Shown piece by piece: positions 51,346 through 59,240 of a DNA stretch of 64,000 nt. The stretch is from Aeromicrobium sp. Root344. Its GTDB lineage: Bacteria > Actinomycetota > Actinomycetes > Propionibacteriales > Nocardioidaceae. The stretch lies in contig NZ_LMDH01000001.1 in assembly GCF_001425755.1 (NCBI RefSeq), positions 3,285,571 through 3,349,570 on the forward strand, written 5' to 3'. The position numbers and the translations under genes are program-made. The notes beneath the pieces are model-generated. The model had not been told where the DNA came from and did not search any database. It was given only the letters and a program-made list of their open reading frames with translations. Position 1 is the first letter of the stretch. The number at the start of each line of letters is the position of its first letter.

Positions 51346-51399
51346 ACCAGTGGGACGTAACGCACACGCATACAGTCCCGAGCAGCCTCACCGGCCCCG

Positions 51400-51405
51400 T
51401 AGACT
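51400..51405 (+). promoter_or_regulatory. -10 of the ABC-F transcript
   Basis: TAGACT, then 6 nt, then GTG 51412: the leaderless pattern, but in front of a 7-codon ORF rather than the main gene. Confidence 0.55.
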
Positions 51406-51411
51406 GTTTCG

Positions 51412-51435
51412 GTGACCTTTCATCAGCGGGAATGA
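51412..51435 (+). CDS. 7-codon leaderless leader peptide VTFHQRE ahead of the ABC-F gene
   Basis: GTG ACC TTT CAT CAG CGG GAA TGA (reads Val, or Met at initiation, then TFHQRE). It would be translated from the very 5' end of the mRNA. Its second half (51417-51429) is complementary, with two small bulges, to 51467-51480, which includes the GAAAG ribosome site of the ABC-F gene. A ribosome on this ORF would therefore decide whether that site is free. Such leader peptides control many antibiotic-resistance genes; this one is inferred. Confidence 0.5.
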   Translation: MTFHQRE

Positions 51436-51437
51436 GT

Positions 51438-51460
51438 GCGGCGCACTGACGCCGCCTTTT
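51438..51460 (+). terminator. attenuator-type hairpin in the ABC-F leader
   Basis: GCGGCG (51438-51443), loop CACTGA, CGCCGC (51450-51455), then CTTTT. It lies between the leader ORF and the ABC-F gene, so a terminator at this spot would stop the transcript early. Confidence 0.5.
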
Positions 51461-51487
51461 CGCACACCCTGATCTGAAAGTCATCCC

Positions 51488-53086
51488 ATGCTCACCGTCT
51501 CCAATGTGGAGCTGCGCTTCGGCGCGCGCGTCCTGATGTCCGACGTCTCCTTCCGCGTCGACAAGGGCGACAAGATCGGCCTCGTCGGCCGCAACGGCGC
51601 CGGCAAGACCACCCTGACCCGCATGCTGTCGGGCGACGGTCAGCCCGCCGAGGGATCCATCACGTCGACCGGCAAGATCGGCTACCTCCCTCAGGACCCC
51701 AAGTCCGGCGATTTGGCGACCACAGCGCGCGACCGCATCCTCGGCGCGCGCGGGCTCGACGAGGCGCTGACAGCCATGCGCAAGGCCGAGATCGACATGG
51801 GCTCGCCCGACCCGGCGACCGCCGAGAAGGCCATGAAGGCCTACACGCGTGCCGACACGGTGTTCGGCGCCGGTGGCGGGTACGCAGCCGAGTCCGAGGC
51901 CGCGACGATCGCCCATGCCCTGGGTCTGCCGGACCGGGTGCTGGAGCAGCCCCTGTCGACCCTGTCCGGTGGTCAGCGCCGCCGTATCGAGCTCGCCCGC
52001 ATCCTGTTCTCCGACGCCGAGACGCTCCTGCTCGACGAGCCGACCAACCACCTCGACGCCGACTCGGTCGTCTGGCTGCGCGGGTTTCTCAAGAACTTCA
52101 GCGGCGGACTCGTCATCATCAGCCACGACGTCGAGCTGATCGAGGAGACCGTCAACAAGGTGCTCTACCTCGACGCCAACCGCGCGACGATCGACATCTA
52201 CAACATGGGCTGGAAGTCGTACGTCAAGCAGCGGGAGGCCGACGAGCACCGTCGCAAGCGCGAGCGTGCCATCGCGGTCAAGAAGGCCGACCAGCTGACC
52301 AGCCAGGCCAACAAGTTCCGGGCCAAGGCGTCCAAGGCCGCGACGGCCCAGCAGATGCTGCGCCGCGCCGAGCAGCTCGTCGCCGGGCTCGAGGGCGAGC
52401 GGGTGCAGGACAAGGTCGCCAACATCAAGTTCCCCAAGCCCGCACCGTGCGGCAAGACGCCGCTGATGGCCGAAGGGCTGTCCAAGTCGTACGGGTCGCT
52501 GGAGATCTTCACCGACGTCGACCTGGCGATCGACAAGGGCAGCCGCGTCGTCGTGCTGGGCCTCAACGGCGCCGGCAAGACCACGTTGCTTCGCATGCTG
52601 GCCGGCACGCTGACCCCGGACACCGGTGAGATCATCCCGGGTCACGGCCTCAAGATCGGCTACTTCGCGCAGGAGCACGAGACGCTCGACACCTCGCGGA
52701 CGGTGCTGGAGAACATGCAGGCCCAAGCCCCACAGCTGACGGACACCGAGGCGCGCAGCGTGCTCGGCTCGTTCCTGTTCAGCGGTGACGACACCTCCAA
52801 GCCCGCGGGCGTGCTGTCAGGCGGCGAGAAGACCCGTCTGGCGCTCGCGAGCCTCATCGTCTCCAGTGCCAACGTGCTGCTGCTCGACGAGCCGACCAAC
52901 AACCTCGACCCGGCGTCCCGCGAAGAGGTCCTACGGGCCATTCGTACGTACGAGGGTGCGATCGTGCTCGTCTCGCACGACGAGGGCGCCGTCCTGGCCC
53001 TCGAGCCCGACCGGGTCCTGCTGCTGCCTGACGGCGACGAGGACCACTGGTCCGAGGACTACGCCGACCTCGTCACCCTCGCCTGA
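51488..53086 (+). CDS. ABC-F family ATPase (Rv1473-like, ribosome-associated)
   Basis: A 532-residue soluble protein with two ABC domains and no membrane part. Walker A GRNGAGKTT and GLNGAGKTT, signatures LSGGQRRRIELARI and LSGGEKTRLALASL, and Walker B LLLDEPTNHLD and LLLDEPTNNLD are intact. The inter-domain linker near residues 240-300 (helical, KADQLTSQANKFRAKASKAA) is the part that reaches into the ribosome. It resembles mycobacterial Rv1473, which I recall as a macrolide-related, WhiB7-controlled factor. It probably protects ribosomes from an antibiotic or resolves stalls. The attenuator-like leader fits this. Confidence 0.9.
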   Translation: MLTVSNVELRFGARVLMSDVSFRVDKGDKIGLVGRNGAGKTTLTRMLSGDGQPAEGSITSTGKIGYLPQDPKSGDLATTARDRILGARGLDEALTAMRKAEIDMGSPDPATAEKAMKAYTRADTVFGAGGGYAAESEAATIAHALGLPDRVLEQPLSTLSGGQRRRIELARILFSDAETLLLDEPTNHLDADSVVWLRGFLKNFSGGLVIISHDVELIEETVNKVLYLDANRATIDIYNMGWKSYVKQREADEHRRKRERAIAVKKADQLTSQANKFRAKASKAATAQQMLRRAEQLVAGLEGERVQDKVANIKFPKPAPCGKTPLMAEGLSKSYGSLEIFTDVDLAIDKGSRVVVLGLNGAGKTTLLRMLAGTLTPDTGEIIPGHGLKIGYFAQEHETLDTSRTVLENMQAQAPQLTDTEARSVLGSFLFSGDDTSKPAGVLSGGEKTRLALASLIVSSANVLLLDEPTNNLDPASREEVLRAIRTYEGAIVLVSHDEGAVLALEPDRVLLLPDGDEDHWSEDYADLVTLA

Positions 53087-53088
53087 CG

Positions 53089-53745
53089 TCAGGTCGACGC
53101 GCGCCGGAACAGCTGCAGCGAGCCCACTGGGCTGAAGCCCGTTGACAGCAGGGCACGCAGGCTTGCGGCGTTGCCCGGTGCGGCAGCGGCGATGACGAGC
53201 TGACCCTCCGGGACGAGCGTGAGCGCAGCCTCGACGAGGGCGCTGCCGCTGCCACCACGATGCTCAGGTTCGAGCTCGAAGCTGACCTCCGGCAGTCCTG
53301 CGACCCCGCGGGACAGCACGGCGACGGCCGTGCGCCGCGGGTCGTCGAAGCCGAAGACCTGCACGTCGTCGCGGTTGGTGGCCGCGAAGCGCACCCGGGG
53401 ATGTGTGGCGAGATCGGGTCGCGGCACGAGTCTCGGTCTCACGGCCGCCATCGATCCACGACCTCGGCCGACGAGCAGCGCGTCCAGGCTGTCGATCCAC
53501 CCGTCGGGTCCGGCCAGTTCAGCGACCAGGCGTGCGTCGTGTGCGCCGCCGAATCCGTCCGCGCCCAGACCGGCCAGTGACGCGTCGGTCGTCGCCGCAT
53601 CGACCGCGAAGACCGCGTGGCCGGTGAAGGCGACCACGGCCTCGAGCCCGGCCTTCCACGGGTCCACGCGATGCCACCCACCGTCGACAGGGAGAAATCG
53701 ACCGTTGGCGGTGTCCTCGATGACGACAGCCAGCGGATGGCTCAC
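53089..53745 (-). CDS. protein with a C-terminal GNAT-like region
   Basis: About 218 residues. The N-terminal half has no clear domain (HPLAVVIEDTANGRFLPVDG, VVAFTGHAVFAVDAATTDAS). The C-terminal half, FELEPEHRGGSGSALVEAAL then AAAAPGNAASLRALLSTGF, looks like the acetyl-CoA loop and final helix of an acetyltransferase. GTG 53745 overlaps the SURF1 stop (GTGA). The substrate is unknown. It is read from the SURF1 promoter. Confidence 0.7.
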   Translation of the reverse strand: MSHPLAVVIEDTANGRFLPVDGGWHRVDPWKAGLEAVVAFTGHAVFAVDAATTDASLAGLGADGFGGAHDARLVAELAGPDGWIDSLDALLVGRGRGSMAAVRPRLVPRPDLATHPRVRFAATNRDDVQVFGFDDPRRTAVAVLSRGVAGLPEVSFELEPEHRGGSGSALVEAALTLVPEGQLVIAAAAPGNAASLRALLSTGFSPVGSLQLFRRAST

Positions 53746-54512
53746 CGCGGGGGACTGCTGTCCGCGAATCCGTCGATGCGGGTGGGGTTGCGGCGCTCCT
53801 TGGCCTCGGACCTGGCGAACCAGAAGTAGCCGACCACGGCGAGCAGTGCGAAGAACCACCACTGCAACGCGTAGAAGAAGTGTGGACCCTGACCGCGCTC
53901 GGGCTCTGGCTCGGCGGCAAGCTTCTTGGTCGCCTGAGGGTCTTCGGATCGCAGGTTGAGATAGCCACTCAACAGCGTGTACGGCACGGACTTCGCGAAG
54001 CCGACACTCGAGATCGCCCTGATCTGCCCATCCACCGGACGTATCGCATCGTTGCCGGCACCGTTGTCGGGGCGCAGCCACCCCGTGATCGTCACCTCGC
54101 CTGCCGGGGGATCGGGCACGACGGGCCGAGCGACCGTGTTCTCCGACTCCTGCCAGCCGCGATCGACGAGAACCGCCTCGCCCGACGACAGCACGAACGG
54201 CGTGACGACATCGACGCCGGGCGCCCCGTCACGAGTCGAGAACTTGACCGTCACCTGGTGCTCGACGTCGTACGTCCCGGTCGCCCGTACGCGTGTGAAC
54301 TCGCTCTGGTCATCGACTTCGCCACCCGGCTTGAGCACCTGCGTCAGGTCGACCGGCTCGGCCTTCAGGTGGGCCGTGATGATCTTGTTCTGGTCGAGGC
54401 GGTGCTCGAGCCGATGGATCTGCCAGAACCCCAGACGGGTGCAGACGGCGGCGAGCACGATGACGAAGACCGCGAATCCGATCCACCGCACGCTCAGCAG
54501 GAAGCGGTACAC
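53742..54512 (-). CDS. SURF1 family cytochrome oxidase assembly protein
   Basis: About 256 residues. Two membrane helices bracket a large external domain: FAVFVIVLAAVCTRLGFWQI near the N-terminus and FFYALQWWFFALLAVVGYFW near the C-terminus. GFWQIHRLEHRLDQNKII and VLVDRGWQESEN are SURF1 motifs. It assists heme A insertion into cytochrome c oxidase, matching ctaA and ctaB in the window. I chose GTG 54512 because of a TACCGT -10; a frame extension to 54602 would cross the moaA promoter. Confidence 0.92.
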   Translation of the reverse strand: MYRFLLSVRWIGFAVFVIVLAAVCTRLGFWQIHRLEHRLDQNKIITAHLKAEPVDLTQVLKPGGEVDDQSEFTRVRATGTYDVEHQVTVKFSTRDGAPGVDVVTPFVLSSGEAVLVDRGWQESENTVARPVVPDPPAGEVTITGWLRPDNGAGNDAIRPVDGQIRAISSVGFAKSVPYTLLSGYLNLRSEDPQATKKLAAEPEPERGQGPHFFYALQWWFFALLAVVGYFWFARSEAKERRNPTRIDGFADSSPPR

Positions 54513-54518
54513 GTGTCG

Positions 54519-54524
54519 ACGGTA
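54519..54524 (-). promoter_or_regulatory. leaderless -10 for SURF1
   Basis: TACCGT on the minus strand, then 6 nt, then GTG 54512. Confidence 0.45.
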
Positions 54525-54569
54525 GTTGTGCCGGCCAACGTCTCGTCCCGCGGGTGGCGTCAGGCCACC

Positions 54570-54575
54570 TAGACT
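54570..54575 (+). promoter_or_regulatory. leaderless -10 for moaA
   Basis: TAGACT, then 6 nt, then ATG 54582. Confidence 0.55.
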
Positions 54576-54581
54576 GGGTTC

Positions 54582-55568
54582 ATGCAGCTCATCGACACAC
54601 ATGGCCGGGTCGCCACCGACCTCCGCGTGTCACTGACCGATCGCTGCAACCTCAGGTGCCAGTACTGCATGCCGGCCGAAGGCCTCGACTGGATGCCGAA
54701 CGAGGACACGCTGACCGACGCCGAGCTGATGCGCCTGATCGGCATCGGTGTCGAGATCCTCGGCGTCCGCGACGTTCGTTTCACCGGGGGAGAGCCGCTC
54801 CTGCGCCGCACCCTGCCCGAGCTCGTCGCGGCGACCAAGGCGCTCCCGTCCAGGCCGCGCACCGCGATGACGTCGAACGGCCTCGGCCTCAAGCACACCG
54901 CCAAGGCACTCGCCGCCGCAGGCCTCGACCGGGTCAACATCAGCCTCGACACGACCGATCCGGCGACGTTCGAGCAGATCACCCGCCGCAACCGCCTCCA
55001 CGACGTCATCGACGGTCTTGCTGCGGCGAGCGATGCCGGACTCGCTCCGGTCAAGGTCAACGCCGTGCTGCTTCGCGGGATCAACGATGCCGAGGCGCCG
55101 GACCTGCTGCGCTGGTGCATGAAGCACGACTACGAGCTGCGCTTCATCGAGCAGATGCCGCTCGACGCCCAGCACGGCTGGAACCGCGAGGCCATGGTCA
55201 CGGCCGACGAGACGCTCACGCTGCTCGGCGAGCACTTCCGCCTGACCGGTCTCGACGGTCGCGGGTCGGCGCCCGCGGAGAAGTTCCTCGTCGACGACGG
55301 GCCGCACACCGTGGGCATCATCGGATCGGTGACCCGGCCGTTCTGCGGCGACTGCAACCGCGTACGCCTGACCGCCGACGGCCAGATCCTCAACTGCCTG
55401 TTTGCGCGCGAGGAGTCCGATCTGCGATCCGCGCTGCGCGCCGGCGCCTCCGACGAGGAGATCGCACGCCGTTGGGCCTCCGCGATGATGACCAAGCTGC
55501 CGGGACACGGCATCGACGACCCGAGCTTCCTGCAGTCGGCGCGCCCGATGTCATCGATCGGCGGCTAG
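54582..55568 (+). CDS. moaA: MoaA, GTP 3',8-cyclase
   Basis: A 328-residue radical-SAM enzyme for the first step of molybdenum-cofactor synthesis. The N-terminal CNLRCQYCMP binds the SAM cluster. The C-terminal FCGDCNRVRLTADGQILNC binds the second [4Fe-4S]. The protein ends in the Gly-Gly tail (SSIGG) needed for catalysis. No other moa gene is in view, so the pathway is split. The 3' end overlaps the next convergent gene by four bases. Confidence 0.97.
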   Translation: MQLIDTHGRVATDLRVSLTDRCNLRCQYCMPAEGLDWMPNEDTLTDAELMRLIGIGVEILGVRDVRFTGGEPLLRRTLPELVAATKALPSRPRTAMTSNGLGLKHTAKALAAAGLDRVNISLDTTDPATFEQITRRNRLHDVIDGLAAASDAGLAPVKVNAVLLRGINDAEAPDLLRWCMKHDYELRFIEQMPLDAQHGWNREAMVTADETLTLLGEHFRLTGLDGRGSAPAEKFLVDDGPHTVGIIGSVTRPFCGDCNRVRLTADGQILNCLFAREESDLRSALRAGASDEEIARRWASAMMTKLPGHGIDDPSFLQSARPMSSIGG

Positions 55569-55753
55569 ACGGGCTGCGTCTCCTTCCAGAAGCCACGGGC
55601 GGACAGGAACGACCGCAGCGACTCCTCGTGCTCGTCACAGGCGAGCCAGATCTTGCGCCGCTCGGGGGTGTGGATCTTGGGGTTGTTCCACAACAGCTGG
55701 TGGTGTGCCTCGGCGATGCAGCCCTTGGCCGAGCAGGTCAGGACGTCACTCAC
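55565..55753 (-). CDS. small cysteine-containing protein, unknown
   Basis: A 62-residue protein. CSAKGCIAEAHHQLLWNNP and IWLACDEHEESL give three Cys and several His that could hold zinc. The C-terminus is LRSFLSARGFWKETQPV. I know it only as an actinobacterial conserved hypothetical. GTG 55753 overlaps the DUF3099 gene upstream by eight bases, so they are co-transcribed. Confidence 0.7.
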   Translation of the reverse strand: MSDVLTCSAKGCIAEAHHQLLWNNPKIHTPERRKIWLACDEHEESLRSFLSARGFWKETQPV

Positions 55754-56081
55754 GGTCGAGCGGGGGAGCAGCCGGCGGTTCGATCTGGCCCTTGGTCTCC
55801 GGGCCGAAGGGTGACGGGCCGGAGCCCTTCTTGCGCACGCCGGCGTTGGCCAGGACCACGGAGGTGTAGGGCAGGAACACGGCGCCGACGAACAGGATCC
55901 AGCCGAAACGCGACCACGGCGACGGCACGGCGGTCAGCACGATGACGCCGCCGATGAAGCAGAGCGTCCGGATGCCCATCGAGATCGCATAGCGTCGCTC
56001 GCGCCGACCGCGGTCCGCGCTCTGGGACTCGGCCGCAGTGGTGATCGAGAAGACCTGCTGCTTCCTCGGTTCTGGGGGCAC
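55746..56081 (-). CDS. DUF3099 membrane protein
   Basis: A 111-residue protein with two membrane helices (IRTLCFIGGVIVLTAVPSPW and FGWILFVGAVFLPYTSVVLA). It has the DUF3099 lead-in QQVFSITTAAESQSADRGRR and a polar proline-rich tail. The function of the family is unknown. The GTG 56081 start follows a TAGAGT -10 with no ribosome site; it is divergent from dodecin. Confidence 0.85.
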   Translation of the reverse strand: MPPEPRKQQVFSITTAAESQSADRGRRERRYAISMGIRTLCFIGGVIVLTAVPSPWSRFGWILFVGAVFLPYTSVVLANAGVRKKGSGPSPFGPETKGQIEPPAAPPLDRE

Positions 56082-56087
56082 ACCTCC

Positions 56088-56093
56088 ACTCTA
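56088..56093 (-). promoter_or_regulatory. leaderless -10 for DUF3099
   Basis: TAGAGT on the minus strand, then 6 nt, then GTG 56081. Confidence 0.5.
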
Positions 56094-56132
56094 CGTCGCG
56101 CAGGCGCGTCCGCCGGATGGAGTCCGAGGTCG

Positions 56133-56138
56133 TACGCT
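56133..56138 (+). promoter_or_regulatory. leaderless -10 for dodecin
   Basis: TACGCT, then 6 nt, then ATG 56145. Confidence 0.55.
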
Positions 56139-56144
56139 CGGGGC

Positions 56145-56360
56145 ATGACTGATCGCACATACCGGGTGACCGAGATCGTCGGCACCTCTCCTGACGGCAT
56201 CACCGAGGCCGTCGACAACGGCATCAAGCGGGCCGGCAAGACCCTGCGGCACCTCGACTGGTTCGAGGTCACCGACATCCGCGGCCAGGTCACCGACACC
56301 GAGGTCTCGCACTACCAGGTGACGATGAAGCTCGGCTTCCGCCTCGAGGACGATGAGTAG
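56145..56360 (+). CDS. dodecin, flavin-binding protein
   Basis: A 71-residue protein that forms a hollow 12-mer storing flavin or CoA. YRVTEIVGTSPDGITEAVDN, LDWFEVTDIRGQV with the flavin-stacking Trp, and the final VTMKLGFRLED match bacterial dodecins. The start is set by its -10. It is monocistronic and ends adjacent to the convergent MFS gene. Confidence 0.95.
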   Translation: MTDRTYRVTEIVGTSPDGITEAVDNGIKRAGKTLRHLDWFEVTDIRGQVTDTEVSHYQVTMKLGFRLEDDE

Positions 56361-57563
56361 CTAGTCCGTCGATCCGAACGTGCGCAGAGCAGCGGCCGTC
56401 GCCGACAGGACGACCACGAGGCTGCCGTAGACGTACGTCGTGGTGGCCAGTCCGAGGTGCGGTGCGGCGATGCCCGCAGCGACCGCCGGGATGCCGAACG
56501 CCAGGTAGCTCACGACGAACACCGCGGCGAAGAGCTCGCCACGTTCGTGCGGTCCCACCGTCGGGGTGATCGACCGCATGATGCCGAGGAACGCCGTGCC
56601 AAAGCCCGCTCCGCCGATGACGGCCGCGGCGAGGAATCCCCAGAGGGATCCCGCGGCGAGGGCGATCAGCGACAGCGCCGTGCCGAGCGCCAGGGCTGTC
56701 GTGCCGAAGACCGTGATGCTTCGCGAGGCGGCGCCACGGGCGACGTAGCAGGCGAGCGCACCGACGCCGGTGAGCACTGTGACGACGAGGCCCTGCTCGA
56801 CGTGGTCGGAGCCGCCCAGCTGCGTGGCCACGATGGGCGCTCCGAGCGAGAGGTAGAGCCCGCCCGTGGCCCAGCCGGCGACCAGGGCGGGAGTGCTGCG
56901 GAGGAACGCCGGCCGAGCCGCCATCGGCACGCCGACACGCGGGCGCAGCGAGTGGCGCAGGCCCTCACGCCGTGGCGAGGTCTCCGGCAGCAGCCAGATG
57001 ACGGCTGCCAGCAGCACGTACACGGCTGTCAGCGTGCCGAACACGGCAACGAGGGGTTGTGATGACTGATCGAGCACGATGCCACCGAACAAGGCGCCGA
57101 TGGCCAGTCCCGCGAGGGGGCTCACGCTGTTGAACGTCGCCGCTGCACCGGGCCGGTGTTCCGGCTCGAGGTCGACGACGGCCGCGCTCAGCGACGACAT
57201 CAGCAGCCCGCTGGCTGCGCCCTGAGCCGTACGCGCCAGGAACAGCGCACCGACCGCGTCCGCGTGCCAGAACACGACCATGCTGGCCGCCAGCACCGCG
57301 AAACCCACCGAGATCATGGGGCGACGGCCGACGTGGTCCGACAACGAGCCGGTCACGAGCAGCGTCACCAGGAGCGCGATGGCATACACCGCGAAGATGC
57401 CGGTCAGGGTGGCTGAGGAGAAGCCGAGCTCCTGCTGGAGGACGGGATAGAACGGCGACGGGGCGCTCGCGCCGATCATCATCGCGACGAAGGCGAACAG
57501 GCCCAGGGTGAATGCACTGGTGGTGCGTCGTACGAGCTGAGGGGCGTCGAGCGTGACGGTCAT
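56361..57563 (-). CDS. MFS transporter
   Basis: A 400-residue, twelve-helix major facilitator. The loop 2-3 motif GSLSDHVGRRPMISVGF is intact, and LVVTVLTGVGALACYVARGA lies in the second half. Its size and type fit a drug or metabolite exporter. The ATG at 57563 has GAGGA upstream. An ArsR-like regulator gene diverges from it across an 86-bp gap holding an inverted repeat, so it is probably under that regulator. Confidence 0.9.
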   Translation of the reverse strand: MTVTLDAPQLVRRTTSAFTLGLFAFVAMMIGASAPSPFYPVLQQELGFSSATLTGIFAVYAIALLVTLLVTGSLSDHVGRRPMISVGFAVLAASMVVFWHADAVGALFLARTAQGAASGLLMSSLSAAVVDLEPEHRPGAAATFNSVSPLAGLAIGALFGGIVLDQSSQPLVAVFGTLTAVYVLLAAVIWLLPETSPRREGLRHSLRPRVGVPMAARPAFLRSTPALVAGWATGGLYLSLGAPIVATQLGGSDHVEQGLVVTVLTGVGALACYVARGAASRSITVFGTTALALGTALSLIALAAGSLWGFLAAAVIGGAGFGTAFLGIMRSITPTVGPHERGELFAAVFVVSYLAFGIPAVAAGIAAPHLGLATTTYVYGSLVVVLSATAAALRTFGSTD

Positions 57564-57584
57564 GAGATCCTCGGGAGGCAGCGT

Positions 57585-57604
57585 GGTTCGAAAAGATTGG
57601 AACC
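57585..57604. promoter_or_regulatory. candidate operator between the MFS and ArsR-like genes
   Basis: GGTTCGAA-AAGA-TTGGAACC: 8-bp arms with one mismatch. It is centred between the divergent starts and is the likely binding site of the regulator. Confidence 0.45.
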
Positions 57605-57637
57605 ATCACGCTACGCCGATTGTTTCGACTGTTCAAG

Positions 57638-57643
57638 TATTAT
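57638..57643 (+). promoter_or_regulatory. leaderless -10 for the ArsR-like gene
   Basis: TATTAT, then 6 nt, then ATG 57650. Confidence 0.55.
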
Positions 57644-57649
57644 CGAACC

Positions 57650-57958
57650 ATGGCGACGTATGAGCTGGAACACCCGGCGATCGAGGACATCACGCTGACC
57701 GACGTGCTGTTCGCACTCAGTGACCCGGCTCGGCTCGAGATCGTGCGCGAGGTCGCTGACGGTCCACTCGACATGGCGGCGTGCGGCGCCACGAACCCCG
57801 ACCTGCCCAAGTCGACCAAGTCCCACCTCATGAAGGTGCTCCGCGAGGCCGGCATCGTGCGCAACGTGCCCAACGGCCGCGGCCGCCTCGTCAGCCTGCG
57901 CAAGGACGAGCTCGACGCCCGGTTCCCCGGCTTGCTCGACTCCGTGCTCGGGGCCTAG
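57650..57958 (+). CDS. ArsR-family HTH regulator
   Basis: A 102-residue winged-helix repressor. TLTDVLFALSDPARLEIVRE is the usual first block, and LPKSTKSHLMKVLREAGIV is the recognition helix. One cysteine (AACGATN) is present, but there is no CxCxxC metal site, so the signal may be organic rather than metal. It probably controls the divergent MFS exporter. The start is ATG 57650 with the leaderless -10. It overlaps the serB 3' end by four bases. Confidence 0.9.
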   Translation: MATYELEHPAIEDITLTDVLFALSDPARLEIVREVADGPLDMAACGATNPDLPKSTKSHLMKVLREAGIVRNVPNGRGRLVSLRKDELDARFPGLLDSVLGA

Positions 57959-59160
57959 TCGGCAGCGTCTGCTGCTTCGACCTCTTCGCGTGTGATGCCG
58001 AGGAGGTAGACGATCGCATCGAGGTACGGCACGTTGACGGAAGTCCGCGCCTGGTCGCGTACGACGGGCTTGGCGTTGAACGCGATGCCGAGGCCGGCCG
58101 CCGCGAGCATGTCGAGGTCGTTGGCGCCGTCACCGATGGCCACGGTGTTCTTGACCGAGATGCGCGCCTGCTCGGCGAAGTGCCGCAGCGCCTCGGCCTT
58201 GCCCGCACGATCGACGATGTCGCCGACGATCTTGCCGGTGAGGCGGCCATCGACCACCTCGAGCTCGTTGGCGGCGTAGTAGTCGATGTCGAGCTCGGCG
58301 GCGATCTTCTCGATGATGCGGGTGAAACCACCGCTGACCAGGGCGAACCGGTAGCCGAGACGCTTGAGCGTACGAATCATGGTGCGAGCGCCGGGAGCGT
58401 AGGTCAGGGAGTCGTAGACGTCGTCGAGAACCGACTCGTCGACACCCTCGAGCAGGGCGACCCGCGAGACGAGCGACTCCGAGAAGTCCAGGTCCCCGCG
58501 CATCGCCGACTCCGTCACGGCCGCGACCTCGGCCTCGAAGCCGGCGTGGGCGGCGATCATCTCGATGACCTCGCCCTGGATCAGCGTCGAGTCGACATCC
58601 ATCACGACGAGGCGCTGGGCATGCCGCAGGATGCCGTTCTCCTGCACCGCGACGTCGACGCCCTGCTCGTACGCGACTGCCGCGAGGTCGGCCTGCAGCT
58701 GGTCGGGATCCGCTCCCGAGACCTCCATGCGGATCGCCGTCACCGGATAGCGGGCCATGCGCACGATGCGGTCGATGTTTCCGCCGTCGTCCTTGATCCG
58801 CTGGGCCAGAGCCGCCATCGCGGCGGGACGCAGGGGTGAGCCGAGGATCACGACCTGCGCACGGCCGACCCTGCGGGCCCGGTTGTCGCCGGTGCCGTAC
58901 TCGACGGTGACCTCGAGCCCGAACGCTGCACCGACCTCGCGCACCGTGCTTTCGAGGCGCGCGGTGTCGTCGGGCACGGTCAGCAGCGCGCTGAGGATCA
59001 GGCGGCCACGCACGACGAGCTGCTCGACGTCGATGACCTCGATGCCGAACGGTTCCAGCTCGGCGAACAGGCGCGTCGTCACACCGCTCTGGTCGGGGCC
59101 CGTGAGGGTGACCAGGACGGTCGGATCGTTGAAGTGCAGAGTGGGCACGGGATCAGTCAT
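57955..59160 (-). CDS. serB: phosphoserine phosphatase
   Basis: A 401-residue enzyme for the last step of serine synthesis. N-terminal ACT domains (VLVTLTGPDQSGVTTRLFAE) may sense serine. The C-terminal HAD domain has the catalytic VVMDVDSTLIQGEVIE, FALVSGGFTRI, and AIGDGANDLDMLAAAGLGIA. The long two-ACT form is typical of mycobacteria and relatives. ATG 59160 follows a TAGCCT -10 with an 8-nt spacer. Confidence 0.96.
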   Translation of the reverse strand: MTDPVPTLHFNDPTVLVTLTGPDQSGVTTRLFAELEPFGIEVIDVEQLVVRGRLILSALLTVPDDTARLESTVREVGAAFGLEVTVEYGTGDNRARRVGRAQVVILGSPLRPAAMAALAQRIKDDGGNIDRIVRMARYPVTAIRMEVSGADPDQLQADLAAVAYEQGVDVAVQENGILRHAQRLVVMDVDSTLIQGEVIEMIAAHAGFEAEVAAVTESAMRGDLDFSESLVSRVALLEGVDESVLDDVYDSLTYAPGARTMIRTLKRLGYRFALVSGGFTRIIEKIAAELDIDYYAANELEVVDGRLTGKIVGDIVDRAGKAEALRHFAEQARISVKNTVAIGDGANDLDMLAAAGLGIAFNAKPVVRDQARTSVNVPYLDAIVYLLGITREEVEAADAAD

Positions 59161-59168
59161 CGCACCCG

Positions 59169-59174
59169 AGGCTA
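59169..59174 (-). promoter_or_regulatory. leaderless -10 for serB
   Basis: TAGCCT on the minus strand, then 8 nt, then ATG 59160. Confidence 0.4.
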
Positions 59175-59240
59175 TCGCTGACGTCGAGCGTGCCCGCGAT
59201 AGGTTGACTCCACCGCCACCAACTACGACCAGGAGTGTGT

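Larger units (their letters stand above)
51168..51487 (+). other. 320-bp intergenic region between sufT and the ABC-F gene
   Basis: The longest gene-free stretch in the window. In order: the SUF hairpin, a G/C-run block with GGGGGTCCCCCC and a matching downstream AGGGGG (51206-51242), a CCTTGAGC-type inverted repeat (51308-51345), a leaderless promoter and 7-codon ORF, a short terminator hairpin, then the ABC-F ribosome site. From 51243 to 51307 I see nothing I can name. Confidence 0.7.
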
